The notes under the pieces were generated by a model that saw only the letters and a list, made by a program, of their open reading frames with translations, was not told the DNA's origin and searched no databases. Made by a program: the position numbers and the translations under genes. A DNA stretch of 64,000 nucleotides, from positions 8,536-72,535 of the forward strand of contig CAZNPZ010000009.1 of the NCBI GenBank assembly GCA_964575255.1, in the 5' to 3' direction. Positions 26,474-35,143 of this stretch are shown here, in pieces; position 1 is the first letter of the stretch, and each line of letters starts with the position of its first letter. This DNA comes from JAEZHK01 sp964575255 (lineage in GTDB: Bacteria; Bacillota; Clostridia; Christensenellales; Aristaeellaceae).

Positions 26474-27787
26474 ATGGAAAGAACGGTTGGTCTCGTATCG
26501 CTGGGCTGCTCGAAAAACCGGGTGGACAGCGAAGTCATGCTGGGCATCCTGACCCAAAACGGATACAAGGTTGTCAATGACCCCGCGCAGGCGGACGTGA
26601 TTCTGGTCAACACCTGCGGGTTCATCCAGTCCGCGAAGGAAGAGTCCATCGACGCGATCCTGGACATGGCGCGCTACAAAAAGGGCGGCAGGCTGAAAAA
26701 GCTGGTCGTCACAGGCTGCCTCTCGCAGCGCTACGGCCGCGAGATCCGGGATGACATGCCGGAGGTGGACGCGGTGCTGGGCGTCGCGGAATACCAGAAC
26801 CTGCCGGAAATCCTGGAAGAAGCGTTTCGCGGCGAACGGCCGCTGCGCACCGGCGAGTGCGGGCGTTTTCTGGATGCGCCGAGGCTGCTCACAACGCCGC
26901 CCCATTCGGCGTACGTGAAAATCTCCGACGGCTGCGACAACCGCTGCGCCTACTGCGCGATCCCCTTGATCCGGGGCTCCTACCAGTCCCGCCCGGCGGA
27001 TTCGATCCTGAACGAGTGCCGGACGCTCGCCGCAAACGGCGCGACGGAACTGACGCTGATCGCGCAGGATACCTCCCGCTACGGCACCGACCTCCCCGGC
27101 GCGCCCGACCTTTCGGGGCTATTGGAACAAATTCATGAAATCGACGGCGTCCGCTGGCTTCGGGCGCTCTACTGCTACCCGGACACCGTGAACGTGCGGC
27201 TCTTGGACACGATCGCCCGCCTGCCCAAGGTATGCAAGTACCTCGACCTGCCGCTCCAGCATATCAACGCAGAGCTTCTCAAAAGGATGAACCGGCGCGG
27301 TTCGCCGGAACTGATCCGGGGCTTGATCGAAGCCTGCCGCGCGCGCGGCATCCTCGTGCGCACCACGTTCATCGTCGGCTTCCCCGGCGAGACCGAGGCG
27401 CAGTTTGAGGAGCTTCTTACCTTTGTGCGCTGGGCGCGCTTTGATCGGCTGGGCGCGTTTTCCTACTCGCCGGAGGAGGGCACCGCCGCGGCGTACATGC
27501 CCGATCAGATCGAGGAAGAGGTCAAGAAGGACCGCCTCGACCGGCTGATGACGCTGCAGCAGGGCATCTCAAAGGAATTGAACGAAGCGCGCGTCGGCGA
27601 GACAACGGAAGTCCTGATTGAGTCGTTTGAAAATGGACGCTATACCGGCCGTTCCAGGCTCGAAGCGCCGGAAGTGGACGGCGTGATCCGCGTCAAATCC
27701 CGCCGGACGCTGAAGCCGGGCGATTATGTGCATGTGAAAATCACCGGCGCGTCCGAATACGACCTCATCGGGGAGGAAGTTCCATGA
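26474..27787 (+). CDS. rimO: Ribosomal protein S12 methylthiotransferase RimO
   Basis: A 437-residue radical SAM enzyme. The N-terminal MTTase domain starts V-S-L-G-C-S-K-N-R-V-D-S-E (Cys 12) and has N-T-C-G-F. The radical SAM Cys triad is in D-G-C-D-N-R-C-A-Y-C-A-I-P. A C-terminal TRAM domain closes the protein. The start V-S-L-G-C-S-K-N and the segment P-L-I-R-G-S-Y-Q-S-R are diagnostic of RimO rather than MiaB. It adds a methylthio group to an Asp of ribosomal protein S12. It overlaps pgsA by four bases. Confidence 0.95.
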   Translation: MERTVGLVSLGCSKNRVDSEVMLGILTQNGYKVVNDPAQADVILVNTCGFIQSAKEESIDAILDMARYKKGGRLKKLVVTGCLSQRYGREIRDDMPEVDAVLGVAEYQNLPEILEEAFRGERPLRTGECGRFLDAPRLLTTPPHSAYVKISDGCDNRCAYCAIPLIRGSYQSRPADSILNECRTLAANGATELTLIAQDTSRYGTDLPGAPDLSGLLEQIHEIDGVRWLRALYCYPDTVNVRLLDTIARLPKVCKYLDLPLQHINAELLKRMNRRGSPELIRGLIEACRARGILVRTTFIVGFPGETEAQFEELLTFVRWARFDRLGAFSYSPEEGTAAAYMPDQIEEEVKKDRLDRLMTLQQGISKELNEARVGETTEVLIESFENGRYTGRSRLEAPEVDGVIRVKSRRTLKPGDYVHVKITGASEYDLIGEEVP

Positions 27788-28317
27788 ACCTTCCCAACCG
27801 GCTGACCATCCTGCGCATTCTCCTGATCCCGGCGTTTATTTGGCTGCTCACCGTCAAAACACCGCTCATGCAGGTGCTGGCGGCGCTCACGTTTGTGGTC
27901 GCCTCGCTGACCGACCTCATGGACGGCTGGTACGCGCGCAGGCACGGCCAGGTGACCGACTTCGGAAAACTGATGGATCCGATGGCGGACAAGCTCCTGG
28001 TCATGTCTGCGCTCGTCCTTTTGGTGGCGCAGGGGCGCGCGCCATGGCTGGCCGCGATGGTGATCCTGGCGCGCGAATTTGTGATCTCCGGCGTCCGGAT
28101 GGTCGCGACCGCGAACGGCCGCGTAATCGCCGCCGACAGGCTGGGCAAGTACAAGACCGCGCTTCAAATGCTCGCGATCCCGATGCTGGTGCTCTCCCCC
28201 GCGCTGGGCGCGTGGTGCGCGCAGGGCGGCGAGCTGCTCTTGTGGGTCTCCGTGGCGCTCTCGGTGGCGTCGTGCGCGCAATACATCGCAAAAAACAAAG
28301 AGGTGTTCACCAAATGA
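27784..28317 (+). CDS. pgsA: CDP-diacylglycerol-glycerol-3-phosphate 3-phosphatidyltransferase
   Basis: A 177-residue membrane enzyme with about four or five hydrophobic segments. It carries the CDP-alcohol phosphatidyltransferase motif D-x2-D-G-x2-A-R-x8-G-x3-D-x3-D (DLMDGWYARRHGQVTDFGKL, then M-D-P-M-A-D-K). It makes phosphatidylglycerol phosphate, the committed step of acidic phospholipid synthesis. It overlaps rimO at its start and cinA at its end by four bases each (ATGA), so rimO-pgsA-cinA are translationally coupled. Confidence 0.95.
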   Translation: MNLPNRLTILRILLIPAFIWLLTVKTPLMQVLAALTFVVASLTDLMDGWYARRHGQVTDFGKLMDPMADKLLVMSALVLLVAQGRAPWLAAMVILAREFVISGVRMVATANGRVIAADRLGKYKTALQMLAIPMLVLSPALGAWCAQGGELLLWVSVALSVASCAQYIAKNKEVFTK

Positions 28318-29558
28318 TCTGCGAAATCCTGTCGGTCGGAACGGAACTTCTCATGGGCCAGGTGGCCAATACCGACGCGCAGTACCTCTCGCGGAGGCTC
28401 TCGGAACTGGGCGTTCAGGTGTTCCGCCACGTAACGGTGGGCGACAACCCGTCGCGCGTCAAGGAGGCGCTCCAGACCGCGCTGTCCCGCAGCGACCTCG
28501 TCATCACCACCGGCGGCCTGGGTCCCACAGAGGACGACCTGACCAAGGAAATGGTCGCGGAGTATTTCGATCTTGAAATGGAACTGCACCAGCCCAGCAT
28601 GGACGCACTTTTGGATCGCATGCGGCGCATCCACCCGGACCGGGCGCTGACCCCCAACAATCTGAAGCAGGCCTATTTCCCGAAAGGCTCCATCGTCATG
28701 CCCAACCGCCGCGGCACCGCGCCCGGCTGCATCGTGGAGCAGAACGGCAAGGCAGTCGCCGTGCTGCCTGGGCCGCCGAGGGAATTAAAAGACATGTTCG
28801 AACAGCAGCTGGAGCCGTACCTTCTGAAGCGGCGGGAGATGAACCTCGTCTCCCGGTTTTACCGCGTGTTTGGCGTAGGCGAGTCCAACGTGGAAACGAT
28901 TTTGATCGACCTGTTCCACAGCGAGAACCCGACGCTCGCACTGTACTGCGGCGCGGGCGAGGTGACGGCCAGGCTCACCGCGTCCGGCGCGCCGGGCGAA
29001 GATCTGTCTCCCCTTCTTGACCCGGTGGAAGCCGAGATCAAGGCGCGGCTGGGTGACGCCATCTACGCCGAGGGGCGCGATGAGACGATGGAGCGCGCGG
29101 TCGTCGGCATGCTGCTCGCCCGCGGGGAGACCCTCGCGCTCGCCGAAAGCTGCACCGGCGGCAGGCTGTCCGCGATGATCACCGACATCCCCGGCGCGTC
29201 GAAGGCGTTCGTTGAAGGCTTCGTCACCTATTCCAACGAGGCGAAACAGCGCGCGCTGGGTGTGACGGAGGACGTTTTGAGCGCCCACGGCGCGGTCAGC
29301 GAGGAATGCGCCGTCCAGATGGCGGAGGGCGCGAAGAAGGCCTCCGGCGCGACATGGGCGCTGTCGGTCACCGGCATCGCGGGGCCGGACGGCGGCACCG
29401 AGGAAAAGCCGGTTGGAACGGTGTTCATCGGCCTCGCGGGGCCGCGCGGCGCGTTCGCAAGGCGCTTTCAGTTTGTCGGCGACCGCTCCTGGAACCGGAC
29501 GCTCAGCTGCCAGAGCGCGCTCAACATGCTCCGGCTTGAATTGAAAAAAATAAACTGA
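28314..29558 (+). CDS. cinA: CinA family nicotinamide-nucleotide amidase / competence-damage protein
   Basis: A 414-residue two-domain protein. The N-terminal MoCF-like domain (1-170) starts M-I-C-E-I-L-S-V-G-T-E-L-L-M-G and has T-T-G-G-L-G-P-T-E-D-D-L-T. The C-terminal CinA amidase domain (about 260-414) has A-E-S-C-T-G-G and S-V-T-G-I-A-G-P-D-G-G. It hydrolyses damaged or cyclic pyridine nucleotides (NMN deamidation, ADP-ribose cleavage) and is often linked with recA. The start ATG 28314 overlaps the pgsA stop; a longer frame from 27840 lies within pgsA and is a shadow. Confidence 0.93.
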   Translation: MICEILSVGTELLMGQVANTDAQYLSRRLSELGVQVFRHVTVGDNPSRVKEALQTALSRSDLVITTGGLGPTEDDLTKEMVAEYFDLEMELHQPSMDALLDRMRRIHPDRALTPNNLKQAYFPKGSIVMPNRRGTAPGCIVEQNGKAVAVLPGPPRELKDMFEQQLEPYLLKRREMNLVSRFYRVFGVGESNVETILIDLFHSENPTLALYCGAGEVTARLTASGAPGEDLSPLLDPVEAEIKARLGDAIYAEGRDETMERAVVGMLLARGETLALAESCTGGRLSAMITDIPGASKAFVEGFVTYSNEAKQRALGVTEDVLSAHGAVSEECAVQMAEGAKKASGATWALSVTGIAGPDGGTEEKPVGTVFIGLAGPRGAFARRFQFVGDRSWNRTLSCQSALNMLRLELKKIN

Positions 29559-29577
29559 TTTACGAAGGAGAACTTGC

Positions 29578-30309
29578 ATGCAGATTTTCGTATTCCGCGA
29601 CGCGGAGGAAACCGCGGCCGCCGCTTCGATGGTGTTCGCCGCGCAGCTCTACCAGAAGCCGGACAGCGTATTGGGCCTTGCCACGGGTTCGACGCCCATC
29701 CCCACCTATCAGGCGCTGATCAGCCTTTCCCAGCGCGGCCTCGTAGACTTCTCACGCGCCCGAACGTTCAACCTGGACGAGTACGTCGGCCTCGCGCCGG
29801 ATCACCCGTGCGCGTACCGCCATTTCATGAACGAGCAGCTTTTTAACCACATCCCGATCCCCCCGGCCAACACCCACGTGCCGTCCGGCCTCGGCGACGC
29901 TCAAGAGAACGCGCGCGAGTACGACCGCCTGATCGAGGCGGCGGGCGGCATCGACCTGCAACTTCTGGGCATCGGCCTCAACGGGCACATCGGCTTCAAC
30001 GAACCTGCGGACGACTACACCTGGGGCACCCATGTGGTGAAACTCACCGAGTCGACGCTCGCGGCCAACGCGCGCTGGTTTGAAGACCCGGCGCGGATGC
30101 CGAGAGAGGCGATTTCGCTGGGCATCGGCGGCATCATGGAGGCGAAGCGCGTGCTCCTGATCGCGACCGGGGCGGACAAGGCGCAGGCGGTGGCGCGCGC
30201 GGCGCGGGGGCCGGTGTCTCCGGACAGCCCGGCGTCCATCCTGCGCTTTCACCCCAACGCGCAATTGATGCTGGATCGGGAAGCCGCCGCGCTGTTGAGA
30301 AATCCGTAA
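29578..30309 (+). CDS. nagB: Glucosamine-6-phosphate deaminase
   Basis: A 243-residue enzyme with G-L-A-T-G-S-T-P near residue 34, F-N-L-D-E-Y-V-G-L (catalytic Asp) and L-G-I-G-L-N-G-H-I-G-F-N-E-P with the ring-opening His. It converts glucosamine-6-phosphate to fructose-6-phosphate and ammonia, the last step of amino-sugar use. Length is normal for Bacillota. GAAGGAG precedes ATG 29578, and the gene lies 19 nt after cinA, so it may ride on the ftsK-cinA transcript. With three NagZ-like GH3 genes in the window it would close a GlcNAc recycling route; no nagA is present here. Confidence 0.95.
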   Translation: MQIFVFRDAEETAAAASMVFAAQLYQKPDSVLGLATGSTPIPTYQALISLSQRGLVDFSRARTFNLDEYVGLAPDHPCAYRHFMNEQLFNHIPIPPANTHVPSGLGDAQENAREYDRLIEAAGGIDLQLLGIGLNGHIGFNEPADDYTWGTHVVKLTESTLAANARWFEDPARMPREAISLGIGGIMEAKRVLLIATGADKAQAVARAARGPVSPDSPASILRFHPNAQLMLDREAAALLRNP

Positions 30310-30388
30310 TCAAGATTTAATGTTCGGAAGGAGTTTTTTCGGTCCATATAGAATATACTCTCCATTACACCCGAAGGAGGCGGTGCCC

Positions 30389-30445
30389 ATGGGCGGTTCC
30401 TCTCCCCCCACCCCCATCCGAAAAGCAATAAAACGGGAGGTTTGA
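30389..30445 (+). CDS. Possible 18-residue leader peptide upstream of hpf
   Basis: A short frame MGGSSPPTPIRKAIKREV has a strong GAAGGAGG site 7-8 nt before its ATG and ends TGA three bases before the hpf start, whose own site (GGGAGG) lies within the end of the short frame. It contains P-P-T-P, which can slow ribosomes. This is an inference from layout alone; no homologue is recognised. Also in this spacer, at about 30345-30357, an AT-rich stretch (ATAGAATATACT) may hold a -10 element. Confidence 0.35.
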   Translation: MGGSSPPTPIRKAIKREV

Positions 30446-30448
30446 GCC

Positions 30449-30988
30449 ATGCGCATTACGATAACCGGAAGAAACCTGGAGATATCGGACGGATGGCGCG
30501 CCAAGATTGAAAAAAAGGTCGGCAAACTGGACAAGTACCTGCGCGACGATTCCGAGGTTCAGGTTCGCCTGACCCAGGAGCACGGAACCCGCAACACCGC
30601 GGAACTCACAATCCTTCTGGCCGGAACGATCCTTCGCGCCGAGGAGACCGGATCTGAAATGAACGCCTGCCTCGACAAGGTGATGGACAAGATCGTCCGC
30701 CAACTCCACCGCTACCGCACCCGGATCGAAAAGCGGCTGCGCACCGGCGCGTTCGAGGTGGAAGCGCCGGAATCTGCCGCCGAGCCGGTGGAGGAAGTCG
30801 AAACCCACAAGGTTGTTCGCGTCAAGCGGTTCAGTGTGAAGCCGGTCAGCGTCGAGGAAGCCATCACCCAGATGGAGATGCTGGGCCACAGCTTCCATCT
30901 GTTCCTGAACGAGGATACCGACACCTACAGCGTCGTCTACCGCCGCGAGAACGGCGATTATGGTCTGCTGGAGCCGACCAACAAATAG
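30449..30988 (+). CDS. hpf: Ribosome hibernation promoting factor, long form
   Basis: A 179-residue protein with the HPF/YfiA N-terminal fold (M-R-I-T-I-T-G-R-N-L-E-I-S, then K-V-G-K-L-D-K-Y) and a C-terminal dimerisation domain (VVRVKRFSVKPVSVEEAITQ, then M-E-M-L-G-H-S-F-H-L-F-L). The long form joins two 70S ribosomes into inactive 100S dimers in stationary phase, as in most Bacillota. A GGGAGG site precedes ATG 30449. A short leader frame ends just upstream. A shared terminator separates it from the converging galT. Confidence 0.95.
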   Translation: MRITITGRNLEISDGWRAKIEKKVGKLDKYLRDDSEVQVRLTQEHGTRNTAELTILLAGTILRAEETGSEMNACLDKVMDKIVRQLHRYRTRIEKRLRTGAFEVEAPESAAEPVEEVETHKVVRVKRFSVKPVSVEEAITQMEMLGHSFHLFLNEDTDTYSVVYRRENGDYGLLEPTNK

Positions 30989-30998
30989 TTAAATACAC

Positions 30999-31032
30999 AA
31001 CATCGCCCCCGTCATTTGGCGGGGGCGATGTT
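30999..31032. terminator. Bidirectional hairpin between hpf and galT
   Basis: AACATCGCCCCC (30999-31010) pairs with GGGGGCGATGTT (31021-31032) across a loop of about 10 nt. It lies 10 nt after hpf and 13 nt after the galT stop. T-runs on both sides are weak. Confidence 0.75.
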
Positions 31033-31045
31033 ATACATTCCGATT

Positions 31046-32554
31046 CTATTGCGCAGCGCGGAAGCCCAGCGGTTCCAGGAACCGGAGAAGCCCCGCCTGC
31101 CCCGCCGCGTCCGCTTTGTAGACCCCGGCGTCCGCGAGCACGCGCGCGCACTTGACGGAAAGACCCTGGCGGATCGCGGCCACCGCCTCGTCCGGCGAAA
31201 GCTTGGCGCCGCGCTCCGCAGCCATCTGTTGAACCCACTCGTAGTGCTTCACAAGCGGCGAATCCGCCTCCGGCGCGCGCTCCAGCGGATTTTCGCCGGT
31301 CAGGTACTTTTTCAGGCCGTCCAATTCCGAAAGAAGACGCCCCGGCAGGATGAAAAGACCCATCGTCTCGATCAGGCCGATGTTCTCTTTCTTGATGTGG
31401 TGGAGATCCGCGTGCGGGTGGAAGATGCCCAGCGGATGCTCCGCGCTGGTTCGGTTGTTGCGTAAAAGCAAACTTAGCACCCACTCGTCGCCAACCCGGC
31501 GAAGGATCGGCGTTATGGTATTGTGCGGCTGGTCGGTCTCGGCAAGAATGCCGCAATCCGGGTCGGAGTGACCGCGCCACGCGGAAAGAATCCTTTCGGC
31601 CAGGTCGATCAGCGGCGCGGATTCCCGGCCCGTCAGCCGGATGCAGGTCATCGGCCAGTCGACGACGGCGGCGCGCACGCCATCGATGGGGCAGATGAGT
31701 TCCGTCCGCGCCTTCGCCCTGTCCATCGGGAAGGTGTACTGGCCGCCCTGGAAGTGGTCGTGGCTCAAAATCGAGCCGCCGACGATCGGAAGATCCGCGT
31801 TCGCGCCCAGAAAGTAATGCGGGAACTGGGACACGAACTCAAACAGGCGAATGAACGTCCCCCGCGAGATTGTCATCGGCGTATGTTTTTCCGACAACAC
31901 GATGCAGTGCTCGTTGTAGTAGAGGTAGGGCGAGTATTGCAAATGCCACGGCTCGCCCGCGAGCGTCAGCGGGATCATGCGGTGGTTCTGGCGCGCGGGG
32001 AACCCGGCGCGGCCCGCGTAGCCGGGGTTTTCCACGCACAGCATACAGCGGGGGTAGCTCACCTTATGCGCTTTGCGCTCGGCGGCGATGTCCCTGGGGT
32101 CCTTTTCCGGCTTGGACAGGTTGATTGTGATCTCCAGTTCGCCCGCCGGAGACGGCGCGAAAAAGCGTACGTTGCGCGCGATCTGGTCGACGCGGATGTA
32201 ATCCGAGGCGCGGCATAGCTGGTAGAACCAGTTGGTGGCGGCGCGGGGGCCGGCCTCGCGGTATAATGCGGAAAATTTTGTCCGTACCTCCCACGGGGAC
32301 GGCGTGATCAGGCCGCACAGCCTCGTCTCAAACCGCTCCCGCGCGCCGGGCGTGTCTTCGATCACGCCGCGCGAAGCGGCGATCCCGCTGAGCGCATTGA
32401 CAAGCGGCGTGACGGTTTCAAAATGCGCCTCCGGCGCTTCGGCGTCCCGTTCGGGCGCGTCCATCTTCATGGCGTCAAGGAGCAGGTTGAACACATAGGG
32501 GCGATCGTACGAGGCGACAAGCCCCGCGTTTTCGGCGAAATTCAGGAGGCCCAT
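31046..32554 (-). CDS. galT: UDP-glucose-hexose-1-phosphate uridylyltransferase, class II
   Basis: A 502-residue protein of the Bacillota-type (class II) GalT family: P-R-C-M-L-C-V-E-N-P-G-Y, N-E-H-C-I-V-L-S, and the active-site block G-G-S-I-L-S-H-D-H-F-Q-G-G. It swaps UMP between UDP-glucose and galactose-1-phosphate in the Leloir pathway. Length fits class II (about 490-510), longer than E. coli GalT. ATG 32554 is taken as start, though no strong SD is seen; the frame is open to 32641. A promoter TTGTGG-N17-TAAAAT lies about 60 nt upstream. galK and galE are not in this window. Confidence 0.93.
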   Translation of the reverse strand: MGLLNFAENAGLVASYDRPYVFNLLLDAMKMDAPERDAEAPEAHFETVTPLVNALSGIAASRGVIEDTPGARERFETRLCGLITPSPWEVRTKFSALYREAGPRAATNWFYQLCRASDYIRVDQIARNVRFFAPSPAGELEITINLSKPEKDPRDIAAERKAHKVSYPRCMLCVENPGYAGRAGFPARQNHRMIPLTLAGEPWHLQYSPYLYYNEHCIVLSEKHTPMTISRGTFIRLFEFVSQFPHYFLGANADLPIVGGSILSHDHFQGGQYTFPMDRAKARTELICPIDGVRAAVVDWPMTCIRLTGRESAPLIDLAERILSAWRGHSDPDCGILAETDQPHNTITPILRRVGDEWVLSLLLRNNRTSAEHPLGIFHPHADLHHIKKENIGLIETMGLFILPGRLLSELDGLKKYLTGENPLERAPEADSPLVKHYEWVQQMAAERGAKLSPDEAVAAIRQGLSVKCARVLADAGVYKADAAGQAGLLRFLEPLGFRAAQ

Positions 32555-32705
32555 CAGGACGCAAGTCGCGTTTCTTTCCAAAAAAATCCCCGCTTTCGGG
32601 TTGATGCAGTCGATTTTACCACAGATCGCGCCTTGCCACAAGCAAATTCACGGTGCATTCCGGCAATACCTGCCGGATGAACGCGGTTCGCGGACGGGGC
32701 GCTGT

Positions 32706-32713
32706 GGTATAAT
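32706..32713 (+). promoter_or_regulatory. Extended -10 promoter of the aldo/keto reductase gene
   Basis: The sequence TGGTATAAT ends at 32713, 21 nt before ATG 32735. No convincing -35 is seen. Confidence 0.5.
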
Positions 32714-32734
32714 GTTTCCAAACGAAAGGGGCGT

Positions 32735-33715
32735 ATGAAGATGTTGTACAGGGACTGGCCGGCACTGGGCCGAAAGGTGAGCGCCTTTGCGCTGGGCACG
32801 GTGGATTTCGGCACCGGCATGCCGGAGGAAGTATCGTTTCAGGTTATGGACGCCTACCGGGCGATGGGCGGGAATGTACTCGACTCCGCGCGGATCTACG
32901 GCGACTTTGACAACCACATCCAGGGCACGAGTGAAAAGACGGTCGGAAAATGGATCGCGTCCCGGAAGGCGCGATCACAGGTGATCGTCAGCACCAAGGG
33001 CGCGCACCCGCCGTGGGACGACATGACGCATCATCGGCTGGACAGGGCGAGCATTGAAAGCGACATGGACGAAAGCCTCGAGGCGTTGGGGCTCGATTCC
33101 GTCGACCTGTATTTTCTGCACCGGGACGAGGCCGCGCGACCGGTGGGCGACATACTGGAAACCTTAAACGGTCTGGTGGCATCGGGCAAGGCGAAACTGC
33201 TCGGCGCGTCCAACTGGTCAGCCGCGCGCATCGAGGAGGCCAACGCCTACGCCGCGTCCCATAACATGCAGGGCTTCGCGGTCAACCAGCCGCAGTGGAG
33301 CCTCGCGTTCCAGCACCACGTCTCGGATACAACGCTGATCCAGATGGACCGGGATACCTACGAAATGCACAAGAGGTCGAAACTCCCCTGCATGCCCTAT
33401 TCCTCGCAGGCGAAGGGCTTCTTCACCAAGATCTTTGAGCTGGGTGAAGAGAAACTCCCAGACGCCTTGAAGCGCGATTTCGTCAGCGAGGACAACGCCC
33501 GGCGCTACGAGGCGGTCCTGAAGGTTCGCGAGGCGACCGGGCTCTCGGTCGGCGCCATCTCGCTTTCATACCTGACCGGACAGCCGGATTTTCTGACGCT
33601 GCCGATCGTCGGCGTCAGCAGGCTCGGCCAGGTCGAGGCGCTCCGGGAGGCCGCGGACGCTTTGCTTCCGCCCGAACACCTTCGAGCGCTTCTTGAGGCC
33701 GCGCATCTCGCGTAA
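32735..33715 (+). CDS. Aldo/keto reductase
   Basis: A 326-residue TIM-barrel reductase. The N-terminal part has G-T-V-D-F-G-T-G and the catalytic-type D-S-A-R-I-Y-G (Asp and Tyr); D-S-V-D-L-Y-F-L-H-R-D-E holds the conserved His region; and I-V-G-V-S-R near 290 belongs to the NADP site. It reduces carbonyls, probably of sugars, with NADPH. The substrate is unknown. GAAAGGGG precedes ATG 32735, and it is a single-gene unit. Confidence 0.9.
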   Translation: MKMLYRDWPALGRKVSAFALGTVDFGTGMPEEVSFQVMDAYRAMGGNVLDSARIYGDFDNHIQGTSEKTVGKWIASRKARSQVIVSTKGAHPPWDDMTHHRLDRASIESDMDESLEALGLDSVDLYFLHRDEAARPVGDILETLNGLVASGKAKLLGASNWSAARIEEANAYAASHNMQGFAVNQPQWSLAFQHHVSDTTLIQMDRDTYEMHKRSKLPCMPYSSQAKGFFTKIFELGEEKLPDALKRDFVSEDNARRYEAVLKVREATGLSVGAISLSYLTGQPDFLTLPIVGVSRLGQVEALREAADALLPPEHLRALLEAAHLA

Positions 33716-33901
33716 TGGACGGCGCGGGCCGATTTTCACGGGCGTAGACGGCGTTCGCGGCCTGCCGTCCGCGCTCTTTGGCGGCTAAAAACCGCCGCGC
33801 CGGGCAGTTTATGGCGAATGAATGGATATTTTCTTTACCGATTCTGTCATATCCCCGCCTTTTCGGGCATAATCTCATGGGGAAAGGGCGGTTGATGGTT
33901 T

Positions 33902-34666
33902 ATGGAGAAAATCAAGCTGTTGATGGCAGACGACAACCATGCGGTGCTCTCCCAGCTCTCCGACTTTTTCAGCAGGAAAGCAGATATCGAGATCGCCGGC
34001 TGCGCCCACGACGGCGTGGAGGCGCTGGCCCTGATTGAGAAAACGGCGCCCGACATCTTGCTCCTGGACATCATCATGCCGCGGCTGGACGGCTTCGCGG
34101 TGCTTGAGGCGCTGGCAGGCGCAGGGCCCAGGGCAATCATGGTGACCGGCCTCGCCGGGGATGAGTTCATCGGCCGCGCGATGCGGCTGGGCGCGAGCTA
34201 TTACATGGTGAAGCCGGTGGATACGCAGGTACTCTACGCCCGCGTCAAGGAAGTCGCCGGGATGAAGGGCGACAGCGCCGCCGAGCCCCGCGCGACGCCC
34301 ATGCGCTCCCGCGACGAGCAGGTGACCGGGCTCTTCCTCTCCATCGGCATCCCGGCGCACATCAAGGGCTACCAGTACCTCCGGGAGGCCGTGAGGATGG
34401 TGCTTGAGGATCGGGACCTTCTGGGTCGGATCACGAAGGAACTGTACCCCGGCATCGCGCGGCATTTCGGCACCTCGGCCAGCAAGGTGGAGCGTGCGAT
34501 GCGCCACGCGATCGAGGTCGCCTGGAGCCGCGGGCGGCTTGAGAGCGTCAACCGGCTGTACGGTTACAAGGTGTTCTCCGCCGAGGATAAGCCCACCAAC
34601 GGCGAATTCATCGCGCTGGTGGCCGACAAGGTGGGCGCGCCCAAGAGTGAAACGATATCGGCCTAG
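33902..34666 (+). CDS. spo0A: Sporulation master regulator Spo0A
   Basis: A 254-residue response regulator. The receiver domain (1-120) has the acidic pair D10-D11, phospho-acceptor D56 in L-L-L-D-I-I-M-P and K104 in Y-M-V-K-P. The Spo0A C-terminal domain (about 140-254) includes T-S-A-S-K-V-E-R-A-M-R-H-A-I-E-V-A-W, the recognition helix region that reads 0A boxes. Phosphorylated Spo0A starts the sporulation programme. The usual neighbour spoIVB is not here; upstream is an aldo/keto reductase. A weak -10 (CATAAT) lies about 30 nt upstream. A composite hairpin repeat starts 8 nt after its stop. Confidence 0.96.
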   Translation: MEKIKLLMADDNHAVLSQLSDFFSRKADIEIAGCAHDGVEALALIEKTAPDILLLDIIMPRLDGFAVLEALAGAGPRAIMVTGLAGDEFIGRAMRLGASYYMVKPVDTQVLYARVKEVAGMKGDSAAEPRATPMRSRDEQVTGLFLSIGIPAHIKGYQYLREAVRMVLEDRDLLGRITKELYPGIARHFGTSASKVERAMRHAIEVAWSRGRLESVNRLYGYKVFSAEDKPTNGEFIALVADKVGAPKSETISA

Positions 34667-34673
34667 CGGCCGG

Positions 34674-34844
34674 GCAATGAAAATCTGCTTCGCAGCTTTT
34701 CATTGCGGACGTGGAAAAGTAAACTTCGTGAGCCTGAAATTCTTACGAATTTCCGGGCGGCTCACTGACACAAGGAATTGCTTCCTTCATCAGTGTTCGC
34801 ACTGATTCCGGAAACACGTTTCCGGCGCGCATGTCGCCGGAAAC
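34674..34844 (+). repeat. Composite hairpin repeat (A-B-C-D), copy 3
   Basis: A 34674-34706 (10-bp stem GCAATGAAAA/TTTTCATTGC, loop TCTGCTTCGCAGC); B 34728-34769 (outer GTGAGCC/GGCTCAC, inner GAAATTC/GAATTTC, then TGAC); C around 34789-34806 (ATCAGTG-TTCG-CACTGAT); D 34818-34844 (GTTTCCGGCG/CGCCGGAAAC, loop CGCATGT); then GATTAAAG. Compared with copy 2, both arms of each stem change together (for example GCGGGCC/GGCCCGC to GTGAGCC/GGCTCAC). It follows spo0A in the sense direction. Confidence 0.88.
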
Positions 34845-34920
34845 GATTAAAGCCCTGCCGCACTCCATGATCTATCTGGCCGTCCGCGACGCGGGCGGCT
34901 TAATTATGACTGTGTCTTCC

Positions 34921-34950
34921 TTGATTTCATGTGTTTTCTCGTGCTATAAT
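34921..34950 (+). promoter_or_regulatory. SigA promoter of the ROK kinase unit
   Basis: TTGATT (34921-34926) and TATAAT (34945-34950) are 18 bases apart, with TGC directly before the -10 (extended -10). The leader to the kinase start is about 190 nt and contains a short frame. Confidence 0.75.
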
Positions 34951-35015
34951 CCTCGTAGAGACAAAACCCAATGCAGCATGGAAATGCTTCCAAAGCAGGG
35001 AGGGATTTTCGACGG

Positions 35016-35141
35016 ATGACCAGGAGCCTTCGCTGCGGCGTAGCGGCGCTACGTCAAGCGGAGAGCGACAACGTCATACTCGAAAAGCACCCCTGCGACG
35101 AAGCATTTGTATGCGGAATTGGGGTTAAGAAGGAGCGATAA
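35016..35141 (+). CDS. Small ORF of 41 residues before the ROK kinase
   Basis: ATG 35016 is preceded by GGGAGGG at 11 nt, and the frame ends TAA two bases before the kinase ATG. The product starts MTRSLRCGVAALRQAESDN and ends C-G-I-G-V-K-K-E-R, with three Cys. The frame is open further to ATG 34971 (56 residues) without a site. The end of the frame also holds the ribosome binding site (AAGGAG) of the kinase, so translation of the two would be coupled. No family is recognised; it could be a leader peptide or a fortuitous frame. Confidence 0.35.
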   Translation: MTRSLRCGVAALRQAESDNVILEKHPCDEAFVCGIGVKKER

Positions 35142-35143
35142 GC

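Noticed and set aside
24085..26667. An 860-residue minus-strand open frame
   Set aside because: It lies fully antisense to ftsK, is rich in His, Arg and Asp as shadow frames in GC-rich genes are, and matches no family.
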